NCBI RefSeq assembly: GCF_002979755.1
Contig: NZ_PCPP01000001.1
Coordinates: 1-64,000 of the forward strand
Length of the DNA: 64,000 nucleotides
Direction of reading: 5' to 3'
From: Chryseobacterium culicis
GTDB lineage: Bacteria > Bacteroidota > Bacteroidia > Flavobacteriales > Weeksellaceae
In this document: positions 8,296-17,824 of the stretch, in pieces
Position numbering within the stretch: the first letter of the stretch is position 1
How the letters are laid out: each line of letters starts with the position of its first letter
Made by a program: the position numbers and the translations under genes
Notes under the pieces: generated by a model
What the model saw: the letters and a program-made list of their open reading frames with translations, nothing else
Database searches by the model: none
Told to the model about the DNA's origin: nothing

Positions 8296-9057
8296 TTATC
8301 CGTTAGTCATTGTAGTGTACTCATTAACAAGAAAACTGAAGTAATCCCATTCCACAGAGTTTTTAGGATATTTTTTCATGAAATCCTGATTATCTCCAAA
8401 AAGGAAATCATAATTATCTTCAAAATCATCTTTATGAAGCCACATTACTTTGTTGCCCTTTTTTACATAATAAGATTTGATAACCCCGCCTCCAAGCTGT
8501 GGAGAACCCATTACAGAAAAACCTGTTGTTTCTTTAGCTCTGGGATCGTGGTATACTGAAATAATATCATCAAAACCTGGATTGATAACCTGCATCAGGA
8601 ATTCCTTATCATCTTTTTTATTCTTTAGAGAAACCGTCTGGTTCACAAAATAAATTCTGTCATTATTGGTGTTTTTAGTCAGCTTCTTAGTTCCAAAATT
8701 TCTGATGTTCCCCATGTATTTTGCCACTTTTGCAATTTTTTCAGCATTGCTTGGATATACATACATCTCGTTGATCTGATCAGCATTGAATGTCGCATTC
8801 TTCTTGGTAACACTATCTTTGATAGCTACTTCGTAAATCTGTCCTTTTTTGGTTTCGATCTTGTTACAGAATCCTTTATAGGTAGTTCCGTCTTTCAGGA
8901 GAATAGTAGACGTTTTCTTAGGAGATGGACTATTAAAACCTTCATTAAAAAGATAAGTTTCCATTTTTTTTATATCCTCTTTAGAATATTTTACTTTCTG
9001 GGCGAAAGCAGTTGTGCTTGCTACACATACGGCAAGGAATAGAGTTTTCAGTCTCAT
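8296..9057 (-). CDS. Secreted protein of unknown function
   Basis: Not recognised. It is 253 aa with a signal peptide (MRLKTLFLAVCVASTTAFAQ, cleavage after about residue 20). The body is lysine-rich. A possible beta segment around 50-60 (TILLKDGTTYKGF) resembles the start of short SH3-like or repeat domains, but this is weak. A later section has GFSVMGSPQLGGGVIKSYYVKKG. No catalytic motif is visible. The gene stands alone, with a terminator after it and hutH divergent 130 bp upstream. Confidence 0.75.
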   Translation of the reverse strand: MRLKTLFLAVCVASTTAFAQKVKYSKEDIKKMETYLFNEGFNSPSPKKTSTILLKDGTTYKGFCNKIETKKGQIYEVAIKDSVTKKNATFNADQINEMYVYPSNAEKIAKVAKYMGNIRNFGTKKLTKNTNNDRIYFVNQTVSLKNKKDDKEFLMQVINPGFDDIISVYHDPRAKETTGFSVMGSPQLGGGVIKSYYVKKGNKVMWLHKDDFEDNYDFLFGDNQDFMKKYPKNSVEWDYFSFLVNEYTTMTNG

Positions 9058-9187
9058 GTATTATTGTTTTTAATTTTCGGGGCTAAAAATAGTAAATTAA
9101 TTCGCTTGTTTTATAAAAATATAGAAGATTGAAATTTAGCTTTTCCAATTATTGTTAAATGCGTAATTTTAAAGAAATTTTTTAGAA

Positions 9188-10675
9188 ATGATATACGGAG
9201 TAGATGTTTTTACTTTCCATGATGTTCTGGAAATATGTAAAAAACCTAATAAAGCCAAGCTGAACAAAGCAGCAAAAGAACAAATCTTAAAATCTCAGAA
9301 AAACGTACAGAAAATAGTAGAGTCAGACAGATGTGTATATGGAATCAATACAGGATTCGGACCATTATGTGATACTAAAATTTCAGCTGACGAAACCGCT
9401 CAGTTACAATATAACCTGATTATTTCCCATGCGGTGGGAGTAGGAAAGCCTATTGATAAAGAACTTTCCAAGATCATGATGATTGCTAAAGTACATGCTC
9501 TTTCAAAAGGATTTTCAGGAGTTTCCCTGGAAGTTATTGAAAGAATGATCCTGATGCTTGAAAAAGATATCATCCCGGTGGTTCCTGAACAGGGGTCTGT
9601 AGGAGCTTCAGGAGATCTTGCTCCGTTAGCACATCTTGTACTGCCTTTATTGGGGTTAGGACAGGTTTGGGAAGCAGATCAGGTTTCCGAAACAATGGAA
9701 GTGCTGAAAAAACATGACCTTGAACCATTAGCATTAGGCCCAAAAGAAGGGTTGGGATTAATCAACGGTACACAGTTTATCCTTGCTCATGCCATCAAAG
9801 GACTTGAAAAATTTGAGTATTTACTAGACCTTGCTGATATGACGGCTGCTATGAGTATTGAAGCTTACAGAGGTTCAGAAAGCCCTTTCAAAAAAGAACT
9901 TCATGAGATCAGACCTTTTGAAGGCAGTAAAAAAGTGGCGGCAAGAATGGTTAAATTCCTGAAAGGATCACAAAATATGAAGGCTCACGAAGATTGTGAG
10001 AGAGTTCAGGATCCTTACTCTATGAGATGTGTGCCACAGGTTCACGGAGCCAGCAGAAACGCTTTTGAACACCTTAGAGGGATGGCAGAAACAGAATTGA
10101 ATTCTGTAACAGATAATCCGATTGTATTAAGTGCCGAAGAATCTATTTCAGGCGGAAACTTCCACGGACAGCTGATGGCATTGCCTTTAGATTACGCTAC
10201 ACTAGCCGCAGCAGAATTAGGGAATATTTCGGACAGAAGAAGTTACTTATTGTTAGAAGGGAAATACGGTCTTCCAAGATTATTGACGGAAAGCTCAGGA
10301 TTAAATTCCGGATTTATGATTCCTCAGTATACTTCTGCAGCTTTGGTTACAGAGAATAAAACATTATGTTTCCCTGCATCAGCAGACTCTATTCCTACAA
10401 GTTTAGGTCAGGAGGATCATGTTTCTATGGGAAGTATTTCAGGAAGAAAATTCAATCAGGTTCTTGGAAATCTTGTGAACATTTTGTCTGTTGAGCTGAT
10501 GTTTGCCGCTCAGGGACTTGAATTCAGAAGACCCGCGAAATGCTCTAAAGTAATTGAAGAAAACTTTACGATTCTTCGTTCCAAAGTTGCCAAACTGGAA
10601 GACGACAGACTGATCGGTAAAGATATGCTGGCCATTGCAGAATTGATTAACGAAAGAAAATTTGTTGTCAACTAA
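9188..10675 (+). CDS. hutH: Histidine ammonia-lyase
   Basis: Deaminates L-histidine to urocanate and ammonia, the first step of histidine use. The 495 aa fit the aromatic amino acid lyase family. The Ala140-Ser141-Gly142 triad in GSVGASGDLAPLAH is the segment that cyclises into the MIO cofactor. The N-terminal YGINTGFGPL loop (51-60) supplies the catalytic Tyr, and SSGLNSGFMIPQYTSAAL is the conserved core. No other hut gene (U, I, G or F) is in the window, so the rest of the pathway must lie elsewhere. A related lyase specificity (tyrosine or phenylalanine) cannot be fully excluded from sequence alone. Confidence 0.93.
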   Translation: MIYGVDVFTFHDVLEICKKPNKAKLNKAAKEQILKSQKNVQKIVESDRCVYGINTGFGPLCDTKISADETAQLQYNLIISHAVGVGKPIDKELSKIMMIAKVHALSKGFSGVSLEVIERMILMLEKDIIPVVPEQGSVGASGDLAPLAHLVLPLLGLGQVWEADQVSETMEVLKKHDLEPLALGPKEGLGLINGTQFILAHAIKGLEKFEYLLDLADMTAAMSIEAYRGSESPFKKELHEIRPFEGSKKVAARMVKFLKGSQNMKAHEDCERVQDPYSMRCVPQVHGASRNAFEHLRGMAETELNSVTDNPIVLSAEESISGGNFHGQLMALPLDYATLAAAELGNISDRRSYLLLEGKYGLPRLLTESSGLNSGFMIPQYTSAALVTENKTLCFPASADSIPTSLGQEDHVSMGSISGRKFNQVLGNLVNILSVELMFAAQGLEFRRPAKCSKVIEENFTILRSKVAKLEDDRLIGKDMLAIAELINERKFVVN

Positions 10676-10687
10676 TCGAAAATAGAA

Positions 10688-10715
10688 CAAAGGCTTCCGA
10701 AAGGGAGCTTTTTTT
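10688..10715 (+). terminator. Terminator of hutH
   Basis: GGCTTCC, loop GAAA, GGGAGC and a T-run, with one G-U pair, 13 bases after the hutH stop. Confidence 0.75.
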
Positions 10716-10762
10716 GTTTTCCCAAATCTTTAAATGCTTCAATTTTTTAATCTTTAAATTAA

Positions 10763-11209
10763 ATGTACATACTCAGAACAGATTCCACCAATACAGATTT
10801 TCAAAATCTCGTAAAATCCCTGGATGCCACTTTAGCAGAGCATAACGGAGAAAATGATGATTTCTTCAGCCAGTATAATACAATCGATACCATCAAAAAC
10901 TGTATTGTCATTTATATTGATACCATTCCGGCTGCCTGTGGTGCATTCAAACCATTTTCTGAAGATACGGTAGAAATTAAAAGAATGTTTACCCATCCGG
11001 AATTCAGAAAAAAAGGATTGGGTTCAGCAATTGTAAAAGAACTCGAAAACTGGGCATCCGAATTGAATTTTAAAAAAGCCGTATTGGAGACTTCTCAAGA
11101 CCTTAAAAGTGCAATCTCTGTGTACGAAAAAAGTGGTTTTTACAGGATACCCAACTATGGACAATACGCTGGAATAGAGCAAAGTGTCTGCTACGAAAAA
11201 GGATGGTAA
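10763..11209 (+). CDS. GNAT N-acetyltransferase
   Basis: Acetyl-CoA-dependent acetyltransferase of 148 aa. The core is VEIKRMFTHPEFRKKGLGSAIVKELE (in the middle of the protein), which holds the R-x-x-G-x-G/A acetyl-CoA pyrophosphate loop as RKKGLG, then the C-terminal strand AVLETSQDLKSAISVYEKSG typical of YjcF/PhnO-like members. Substrate unknown. The gene follows the hutH terminator and is probably transcribed separately. Confidence 0.88.
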   Translation: MYILRTDSTNTDFQNLVKSLDATLAEHNGENDDFFSQYNTIDTIKNCIVIYIDTIPAACGAFKPFSEDTVEIKRMFTHPEFRKKGLGSAIVKELENWASELNFKKAVLETSQDLKSAISVYEKSGFYRIPNYGQYAGIEQSVCYEKGW

Positions 11210-11300
11210 TTTAATATTCGTGTAATGGTAAATTCATTTTTTTTCAGTTCTTAATTCCCGTTAAAGTGTTATATTGTGGATCCAACCAAAATTATAACAT

Positions 11301-12782
11301 ATGAAAAAAACTGTATTCCTATTGGCAATATTTTTTGCCCTAAACTCGTGTTCCAGAGAAGAACTTCAGAACGAAAATGTAAAAACAGAAATGGCTCAGA
11401 AAGATCCGTTGACCGCAAAACAGATCAACGAAAGGATTAACCAGGCTATTAAAACGGATGGTACTTTCAATTGGAAGAATGAATCCGATCATTTTGTATG
11501 GAGTGCTATTTTCCGCGGAAATAAAATGGTATCTATTGGTTTTGGAGCTTCTAAAGATGATTTTGACAGAAGTAAATCTCCAAACAGCAGCGATATGGAA
11601 AAAGAAGTTCTTTCTGTTATCAAAAAATATGAAGGAAAAGACGAAAGAAATTTCCTTCTTCTTTCAGATCAATATCTTAATCAGATGGATGTGGTGATTG
11701 AAAATGAAGAAACCATTACTGCTCTTCGGCAAATGAAGAACATCCGATATGTAGAACCGGCGGACTATCATTATTTTGAGTTTGAAGCTCAATATAATGC
11801 TGCTGCAAAATCTTCAGGAAGTGGCTCATCAGGATGCGGATTTTCATCATCTACATTAAGCACAGCAGACTATACTTCAACTACGCCAAGTGCAAAAATT
11901 CCATGGGCTTTCACCAAACACAGTATTCCTGATGCATGGAACTACAGTACGGGAGCAGGCGTTACCATCGGGCTTATTGACACTGGAGTTTCCCCAGAGC
12001 AGACATTGTTAGGAGGAAGTTTTAATAATGGTGCTTCTTCAGGAAGAACAATCAGTAAACTTGGAGTGTATAATTCAGACGGATCAGGAGATCAGTGTGG
12101 GCACGGAACAAAAATGGCATCCGTAATGGCTGCTCCGAGAAATAATGCAGGATTACCAGTGGGAGTTGCTTATAATGCCAATCTGATTGCCTACAGAGCA
12201 GCAGAGAATGTTGTTTTGGAAACTTCCAGTGAGCAGACCGCTGTAAAAACAGCATTTACGGAATTGGGTAACAACACAAATGTAAAGATCATCTCAATGT
12301 CAATGGGACATATCTTTTCTGTCGGAAAAATTGAAGATGGTGTTAAATATGCTTATTCTAAAGGAAAACTAATTTTCTGTGCCGGAGGTACTTCTACCAG
12401 CTTTACCAATTTTGTTGGGGTGATTTTCCCTGCATCAATGTCTGAAACTCAGGCGATAACAGGAGTAAAAGAAAATACATCCAATCAGAAATGTGATATT
12501 TGCCACTCGGGAAGTCAGATTGATTTTACCTTCCAGATGGAAAGATCTTCAGGAAATACCGTTCCTGTATTGAGTTATTACAATGGACAGGCTGATTATG
12601 TGGGTGGTTCTTCTGTGGCTACGGCTGCTACAGCAGGAATTGCAGCTTTGGTTTGGGCTAAAAATCCATCATGGACGAGAGATCAGGTGCTTAATAAAAT
12701 GAGACAGGCTGCTACGTACTATCCCAATGTGAATTCAAGCTACGGTTACGGAAATATCAATGTTCTGAAAGCGGTACAATAA
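11301..12782 (+). CDS. S8-family subtilisin-like lipoprotein peptidase
   Basis: Surface or periplasmic serine protease of 493 aa. The lipobox FALNSC places lipidated Cys17. Residues about 40-165 form a prodomain. The triad is visible: Asp227 in GLIDTGV, His268 in CGHGTKMASVM and Ser438 in GGSSVATAATAG. The expected oxyanion-hole Asn (usual AAGN) is not obvious: the matching stretch reads CAGGTS (360-365), with Gly at the likely position. A Cys pair (398, 401) and a Ser/Gly-rich linker (171-190) are also present. No T9SS C-terminal domain is seen, so export is probably by the lipoprotein route. Confidence 0.9.
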   Translation: MKKTVFLLAIFFALNSCSREELQNENVKTEMAQKDPLTAKQINERINQAIKTDGTFNWKNESDHFVWSAIFRGNKMVSIGFGASKDDFDRSKSPNSSDMEKEVLSVIKKYEGKDERNFLLLSDQYLNQMDVVIENEETITALRQMKNIRYVEPADYHYFEFEAQYNAAAKSSGSGSSGCGFSSSTLSTADYTSTTPSAKIPWAFTKHSIPDAWNYSTGAGVTIGLIDTGVSPEQTLLGGSFNNGASSGRTISKLGVYNSDGSGDQCGHGTKMASVMAAPRNNAGLPVGVAYNANLIAYRAAENVVLETSSEQTAVKTAFTELGNNTNVKIISMSMGHIFSVGKIEDGVKYAYSKGKLIFCAGGTSTSFTNFVGVIFPASMSETQAITGVKENTSNQKCDICHSGSQIDFTFQMERSSGNTVPVLSYYNGQADYVGGSSVATAATAGIAALVWAKNPSWTRDQVLNKMRQAATYYPNVNSSYGYGNINVLKAVQ

Positions 12783-12803
12783 TTAATAATTCCATAAAAA
12801 GAA

Positions 12804-12838
12804 AAGGAAATATCTCATCTGAGGTATTTCCTTTTTTA
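12804..12838. terminator. Bidirectional terminator
   Basis: GGAAATATCTC, loop ATCT, GAGGTATTTCC, with A-rich and T-rich flanks. It sits between the convergent subtilase and dioxygenase genes. Confidence 0.85.
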
Positions 12839-12858
12839 TTTTTAATATCCGGTTATGA

Positions 12859-13686
12859 TTATCCAATCCTTACACTTGTCATACTCAATGAACCCCCAAT
12901 AAGTTCATCATTGAATAAGGCAAGTTCTTCAGACTGATCTTTCAGACCTAAAGTATACAATAAAGGGAGATAATGATCAGGTGTAGGAACGGCATACTGT
13001 AAGAAAGTTCCCTGTTTCTGATAATCAATGATATTCTGAAAATTACCATCAAGAAGCCAGTTGTTGGTTTTCTCTCTGGCTTCTACTGCCCAGTCCCAGC
13101 CAGCTCCTACCGTATTTATATTTTTCCAGTCGATAAGGCGGAGATTATGAACAATATTTCCGCTTCCTATAATCAGAATACCTTTTTCACGAAGCTTGTT
13201 CAGCCTTTTGGCCAGATCATAATGATATTGCGGAGGTTTTGTATGATCAATACTCAGTTGAATCACAGGAATATCTGCATCAGGATACATATGCTTAATG
13301 ACTGACCATGCCCCATGATCCAGCCCCCAGCTATGATCCTCTTCTACATCAACCGGAAAAAGAAGCTCTGCTGTTTCTTTTGCTAATTCCGGACTTCCCG
13401 GCGCAGGATACTGCACATCAAAAAGAGCTTTTGGAAACCCATAAAAATCATGGATGGTTTTAGGCATATCCATAGCGGTTACAAAAGTTCCGTCTGTATA
13501 CCAATGGGCAGAAATACAAAGAATTGCATTAGGCTTAGGAATTTCTAACGCTGCTTTTCGGAAACCCTGCACAAATTGATTCTCTTCAATGGCATTCATC
13601 GGTGAACCATGTCCAAGAAATAAAACAGGCATTCTCTGTGTGCGTTTAAAACCGTCGCTTATGTTTTGAAGATCGTTCAGGTTCAT
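12859..13686 (-). CDS. 4,5-DOPA dioxygenase-like extradiol enzyme (LigB family)
   Basis: Class III extradiol ring-cleavage dioxygenase of 275 aa, same family as E. coli YgiD and plant DOPA dioxygenase. Likely metal ligands and catalytic histidines are visible in FLGHGSPMNA (about 23-32), CISAHWYTDG, WGLDHGAWSVI and GSGNIVHNLR. The family uses Fe(II) or Zn to cleave or bind catechol-type substrates; the natural substrate in bacteria is poorly known. It reads in the same direction as yceI upstream, but a terminator hairpin lies between them, so they are probably separate units. Confidence 0.9.
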   Translation of the reverse strand: MNLNDLQNISDGFKRTQRMPVLFLGHGSPMNAIEENQFVQGFRKAALEIPKPNAILCISAHWYTDGTFVTAMDMPKTIHDFYGFPKALFDVQYPAPGSPELAKETAELLFPVDVEEDHSWGLDHGAWSVIKHMYPDADIPVIQLSIDHTKPPQYHYDLAKRLNKLREKGILIIGSGNIVHNLRLIDWKNINTVGAGWDWAVEAREKTNNWLLDGNFQNIIDYQKQGTFLQYAVPTPDHYLPLLYTLGLKDQSEELALFNDELIGGSLSMTSVRIG

Positions 13687-13703
13687 AATATTGAAGATTA
13701 TAA

Positions 13704-13752
13704 AAAAATAAAAGGTTCAAGGCTTTTAGACAAATCCCTGAACCCTTTTAAA
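13704..13752 (-). terminator. Terminator of yceI
   Basis: On the minus strand, AAAAGGGTTCAGG and its near complement CCTTGAACCTTTT around a loop of about 14 bases, then a T-run. It begins 14 bases after the yceI stop. Confidence 0.8.
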
Positions 13753-13765
13753 TATATGTTATTTA

Positions 13766-14278
13766 CTATGCTTGCTTTACAAACTGTAATTCACCAGCTA
13801 CTTTTACATCATCACTTACCATTACACCTCCTGCTTCAAGAGCTGCATTCCAGTTTAATCCAAAATCTTTTCTGCTGATTTTCCCTTCAAAAGAGAAACC
13901 TGCTTTTGTATTTCCCCATGGGTCTACATTGATTCCTCCGAAGTCTACATCAAGAGTTACAGGTTTTGTAATTCCATTGATGGTAAGATTTCCAACGATA
14001 GAATTGTTTAATGCCTGAGATTCAAAAGTGATTGTAGGGTGTACTTCAGCATTGAAGAACTCTGCAGATTTTAAGTGGTTATCTCTGTCTGTATTGTTTG
14101 TGAATACAGAATCCGTTTGGATAGTAGCGGTAGTTTTTGCATTTGCAAAGAATTCATCTTCAGACTCAATTTCTGCAGTGAAAGTTCTGAAGCTTCCTTT
14201 TACGTTAGAGATCATCATGTGTTTTACTTTGAAAGTAATTTCACTATGCGTAGGGTCTAAAATCCATTTTGTTGCCAT
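13766..14278 (-). CDS. YceI-family lipocalin-like protein
   Basis: Small beta-barrel protein of 170 aa in the YceI family, whose members bind isoprenoid or fatty-amide type lipids in an elongated lipocalin-like pocket. The start ATKWILDPTHSEITFKVKHM is the family signature. TGNLTINGITKPVTLDV-like and GRKDFGLNW-like segments (here SRKDFGLNW) are also present. There is no signal peptide, so this copy appears cytoplasmic, unlike E. coli YceI. Monocistronic with a -7 box at 14313-14320 and a strong terminator. The ligand is unknown. Confidence 0.92.
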   Translation of the reverse strand: MATKWILDPTHSEITFKVKHMMISNVKGSFRTFTAEIESEDEFFANAKTTATIQTDSVFTNNTDRDNHLKSAEFFNAEVHPTITFESQALNNSIVGNLTINGITKPVTLDVDFGGINVDPWGNTKAGFSFEGKISRKDFGLNWNAALEAGGVMVSDDVKVAGELQFVKQA

Positions 14279-14312
14279 TGTATTTTGTATTTTTTGTTTG
14301 TTATTAATGATG

Positions 14313-14320
14313 CAAATTTA
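14313..14320 (-). promoter_or_regulatory. Promoter -7 box of yceI
   Basis: TAAATTTG on the minus strand, 34 bases before the yceI start codon. Confidence 0.6.
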
Positions 14321-14370
14321 GGATAGAGTACCTATACAAGTCATTGATATAGGATAAGAAATGAGCTTTT

Positions 14371-14860
14371 AACATCAATCGTCAATTTTGCTTTGCAAGT
14401 GAATGGTGAATTTATTCCAACATCAAATCGACCAGCGCAGCGGATTGACAATTCACTATTGACTTATTTAACATTAATCGTCAATTTTGCTTTGCAAGTG
14501 AATGGTGAATTTATTCCCACATCAAATTGACCAGCGTAGCGGATTGACAATTCACTATTGACTTATTTAACATCAATCGTCAATTTTGCTTTGCAAGTGA
14601 ATGGTGAATTTATTCCCATATCAAATTGACCAGCGTAGCGGATTGACAATTCACTATTGACTTATTTAACATCAATCGTCAATTTTGCTTTGCAAGTGAA
14701 TGGTGAATTTATTCCCACATCAAATTGACCAGCGTAGCGGATTGACAATTCACCATTGACTTATTTAACATCAATCGTCAATTTTGCTTTGCAAGTGAAT
14801 GGTGAATTTATTCCCACATCAAATTGACCAGCGCAGCGGATTGACAATTTACCATTGACC
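14371..14860. repeat. Five-copy 99-bp tandem repeat array
   Basis: Copies start at 14371, 14470, 14569, 14668 and 14767, so the period is exactly 99 bp. The last copy loses identity near 14860. Copies differ at only a few positions. Each holds TTTTGCTTTGCAAGTGAATG near its start, a middle ACCAGCGTAGCGG or ACCAGCGCAGCGG, and ATTGACAATTCAC near its end; short segments within a unit are mutually complementary. Stop codons interrupt reading within each unit. There are no spacers, so it is not a CRISPR array. A diverged solo copy lies at 37694-37789. Confidence 0.95.
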
Positions 14861-14976
14861 TAATCGATTACCTTTAAATTCTACTATTAAGTTAAGAAAT
14901 AATTTCTTATGAGTGCATAAATTCCATTTTATGAATGTTTTAATTTAACATTTCTTAACGGTTGGTTTTTATTTCT

Positions 14977-14984
14977 TATTTTTG
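14977..14984 (+). promoter_or_regulatory. Promoter -7 box of the S9 peptidase
   Basis: TATTTTTG, 19 bases before the ATG at 15004. It lies downstream of an in-frame ATG at 14962, which argues against that longer start. Confidence 0.6.
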
Positions 14985-15003
14985 GAGGATTCAATTTTAT
15001 ACA

Positions 15004-17142
15004 ATGAAATTACATAAGTTTTCTTTATTAATGCTGGTTTTAGGCAGTTCAGCATTTGCCCAGACCCAGAAGTTTACCATGGCTGAGGCTGTAAATGGGA
15101 TGAGAACCAACCTTGCTGTGAAAAATATTTCTCAATTTTCATGGGCTGCGGACGGAAAATCTTACATCCAGGCCGTAAAAGGCGGTTATCTGATTACGGA
15201 TTTGAAAACCAACAAACAGGATACTCTGATCTCCCTGAGCCAACTGAACAGGAATCTTTCCAATGATAAGCTGAAGGCTGTTCCGGCAATCAAATTTACA
15301 GGAAACACCAATGGCTATTTTACGACAGGTGGCAAAATGTCATGGATTGAGAAAGCCGGAAATGATTGGAAAATAAAAAGTGCAGCTGCTATTGATCAGG
15401 ATGCAGCAAATGTAAAGATGTTTGGTGATGGTCAGACTTTTGCTTTCACAGCAAAGAATAATTTATTTGTAAACAGGAATGGAAAAACCATTGCTGTAAC
15501 CAATGAGACCAATGAAAATATCATCAGTGGACAGGCTGTTCACAGAAATGAATTCGGAATTGATACCGGAATTTTTCCTGCCCCAAATTCTGAGAGCGTA
15601 GCATTCTATAAAATGGATCAGAGCATGGTAGCAGATTACCCGATCATCGATTGGGCTGTAACTCCAGCCGTTAACCATAATATTAAATACCCAATGGCTG
15701 GTAAGACTTCTCACCAGGTGACTTTAGGTGTTTTCAATATCAAAACTCAATCCACAACTTTCCTGAAAGTTGAAGGCGAAAAAGATCAGTATCTGACCGC
15801 AATTACCTGGAGTCCGGATTCAAAATACATTTTTGTAGGAGTTCTGAACAGAGGTCAGAATCATATGAAAATGAATCAATATGATGCTGCAACAGGAGAA
15901 TTGGTGAAAACTTTATTCGAAGAAACAGACAGTAAATATGTTGAACCACAGCATCCGCTTACTTTCTTCCCGAATTCTAATACAGACTTTATCTGGCAAA
16001 GCCAGAGAACAGGATACAATCATCTGTTTCACTACAGTCTGGAAAAAGGTTTGGTATCACAGATCACAAAAGGAGACTGGCTGGTAACGGATATTTTAGG
16101 ATTCAATGAAAAGAAAAAGGAGATCTATTTTACTTCTACAAAAGAAACTCCTTTAGAAAGACATTTGTATAGAATCAACTGGACGAACTTCAAGATGCAA
16201 AAACTGGATAATGCAGAAGGTATGCATATTGGAACACTGAGCAGTGATGGAAATTATCTGTACGATGCTTACAGCAATGCAAATTCACCAAGAATTGCCA
16301 ATATTATTAATACGGCTAATTTAAAGACTACTAATATCCTTACTTCTGAAAATCCATTAAAGAATTACCAGAGACCGGAAATTAAAAATGTAGAATTAAA
16401 AGCAGATGACGGAACTCCTTTGTATGGAAAAATCATTCTTCCAACGAATTTTGATCCGAATAAAAAATATCCTACCATTGTGTATCTGTACAACGGACCA
16501 CACTTACAGCTGATCACAAACAGCTTCCCGGCTTCAGGAAACCTTTGGTATGAATACATGGCTCAAAATGGATATATTATTTTCACCATGGACGGAAGAG
16601 GTTCTTCTAACCGTGGATTGAAGTTTGAGCAGGCAGTATTCAGAAATCTGGGAACTACAGAAATGAATGACCAGATGAAAGGAGTAGAGTATTTAAAATC
16701 TCTTTCTTATGTAGATGGTGACAAAATGGGAATCCATGGATGGAGCTTCGGAGGATTTATGACGACAAGTTTTATGCTTCGTAAGCCGGATGTATTCAAA
16801 GTAGGAGTAGCAGGCGGACCTGTAATCGACTGGAGTATGTATGAAATTATGTACGGAGAAAGATATATGGATACTCCACAGGAAAATCCACAAGGGTATG
16901 CTGCAGCCAATCTTTTAGATAAAGTACAAAACCTTAAAGGAAAATTACTGATGATTCATGGAGCACAGGATGATGTAGTAGTATGGCAGCATTCTATAAA
17001 ATTCATCAAGTCAGCTGTTGATAATGGAGTTCAGTTAGATTACTTTACGTATCCGGGACACCCGCATAATGTGATCGGGAAAGACAGAGTTCACCTGATG
17101 CAAAAAATCACAGATTATTTTGATCAGAACCTTAAAAAATAA
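15004..17142 (+). CDS. S9-family prolyl peptidase (DPP-IV-like)
   Basis: Exported serine peptidase of 712 aa that probably removes X-Pro dipeptides from peptides. A signal peptide (MKLHKFSLLMLVLGSSAFAQ) leads into a DPP-IV-type beta-propeller (about 80-470) and a C-terminal alpha/beta-hydrolase domain. The nucleophile is Ser581 in GWSFGG; the Asp lies in GAQDDVV and the His in PGHPHNV. The start at 15004 is chosen because it gives a clean signal peptide and lies after the -7 box; an upstream in-frame ATG at 14962 would add 14 poorly fitting residues. It is single, with a perfect terminator after it. Likely periplasmic peptide catabolism. Confidence 0.93.
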   Translation: MKLHKFSLLMLVLGSSAFAQTQKFTMAEAVNGMRTNLAVKNISQFSWAADGKSYIQAVKGGYLITDLKTNKQDTLISLSQLNRNLSNDKLKAVPAIKFTGNTNGYFTTGGKMSWIEKAGNDWKIKSAAAIDQDAANVKMFGDGQTFAFTAKNNLFVNRNGKTIAVTNETNENIISGQAVHRNEFGIDTGIFPAPNSESVAFYKMDQSMVADYPIIDWAVTPAVNHNIKYPMAGKTSHQVTLGVFNIKTQSTTFLKVEGEKDQYLTAITWSPDSKYIFVGVLNRGQNHMKMNQYDAATGELVKTLFEETDSKYVEPQHPLTFFPNSNTDFIWQSQRTGYNHLFHYSLEKGLVSQITKGDWLVTDILGFNEKKKEIYFTSTKETPLERHLYRINWTNFKMQKLDNAEGMHIGTLSSDGNYLYDAYSNANSPRIANIINTANLKTTNILTSENPLKNYQRPEIKNVELKADDGTPLYGKIILPTNFDPNKKYPTIVYLYNGPHLQLITNSFPASGNLWYEYMAQNGYIIFTMDGRGSSNRGLKFEQAVFRNLGTTEMNDQMKGVEYLKSLSYVDGDKMGIHGWSFGGFMTTSFMLRKPDVFKVGVAGGPVIDWSMYEIMYGERYMDTPQENPQGYAAANLLDKVQNLKGKLLMIHGAQDDVVVWQHSIKFIKSAVDNGVQLDYFTYPGHPHNVIGKDRVHLMQKITDYFDQNLKK

Positions 17143-17179
17143 AAAAAAGTCCAGTCTACATGTAGACTGGACTTTTTTT
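17141..17179. terminator. Bidirectional terminator
   Basis: Perfect 24-bp palindrome at 17149-17172 (GTCCAGTCTACA and complement) flanked by an A-run and a T-run. It begins at the S9 peptidase stop codon and serves the convergent 17181-17558 gene too. Confidence 0.92.
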
Positions 17180-17180
17180 G

Positions 17181-17558
17181 TTATTTATTTTTCTTATAGG
17201 TCAGAGACATATTATTTCCGTTGTTAACAAATGAGATGGTTCTTTTATTTTCATCAAAATAATCAACTTTAAAGTGAGTTGTATTTTTTCCAATGGTTAA
17301 ATTCAGAATCTGCCCATCATTGTCTTTCGTTAATTCCCACTTTCCTTTATTAACGTCGTTTCCAATTGTGGCTTCAAAACTGAAATCTGGGTTGAAGTTC
17401 TGAAATACTTTATCGCTGCCAAAAAGAGATTTGATATCTTGTGGCTGGTTATTCACCACAGTCTCTACAAGCTGCCATTTTCCTACTAATTCTTTTGCTG
17501 TTTGAGCTTTAAATATGCCGGCTAAAGAAAGGCATACCATTACAATGTACTTTTTCAT
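17181..17558 (-). CDS. Secreted lipocalin-like protein
   Basis: 125 aa with a signal peptide (about 1-18, ending FKAQ). After it comes AKELVGKWQLVETVVNNQP, the W-containing first strand of the bacterial lipocalin-like families common in Bacteroidetes, then strands ending SLTYKK. The function is unknown; small-ligand binding is suggested only by the fold. It converges on the S9 peptidase gene, and its stop codon is two bases from the shared terminator. Confidence 0.75.
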   Translation of the reverse strand: MKKYIVMVCLSLAGIFKAQTAKELVGKWQLVETVVNNQPQDIKSLFGSDKVFQNFNPDFSFEATIGNDVNKGKWELTKDNDGQILNLTIGKNTTHFKVDYFDENKRTISFVNNGNNMSLTYKKNK

Positions 17559-17824
17559 TATTTGAATTTTTAATTACAAGACAAATATACAATTAAATCC
17601 CATAAGTTGGATATGTAAATCATTGAAAATGAATAATTTAAATGATTAAAATTGATTAGTATGAATTGTTATTGAATATAGATTAAATGGTAGAATTATT
17701 TTTTTTATCAAATCGTATTTTATTGATTAATTACATTGTTGTCCTGAAGGTCACTTTAATTCTGATTACAGCGTCTCATGAGCGGATCTTAACAAACATC
17801 AATGTTTTTGATTTTTCAGAGCTG

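Noticed and set aside
14371..14860. CRISPR array
   Set aside because: Copies are contiguous with no variable spacers and a 99-bp unit; no cas gene is present.
16693..16910. Minus-strand frames inside the S9 peptidase gene
   Set aside because: They cross the catalytic-serine region of a clear gene in another frame.
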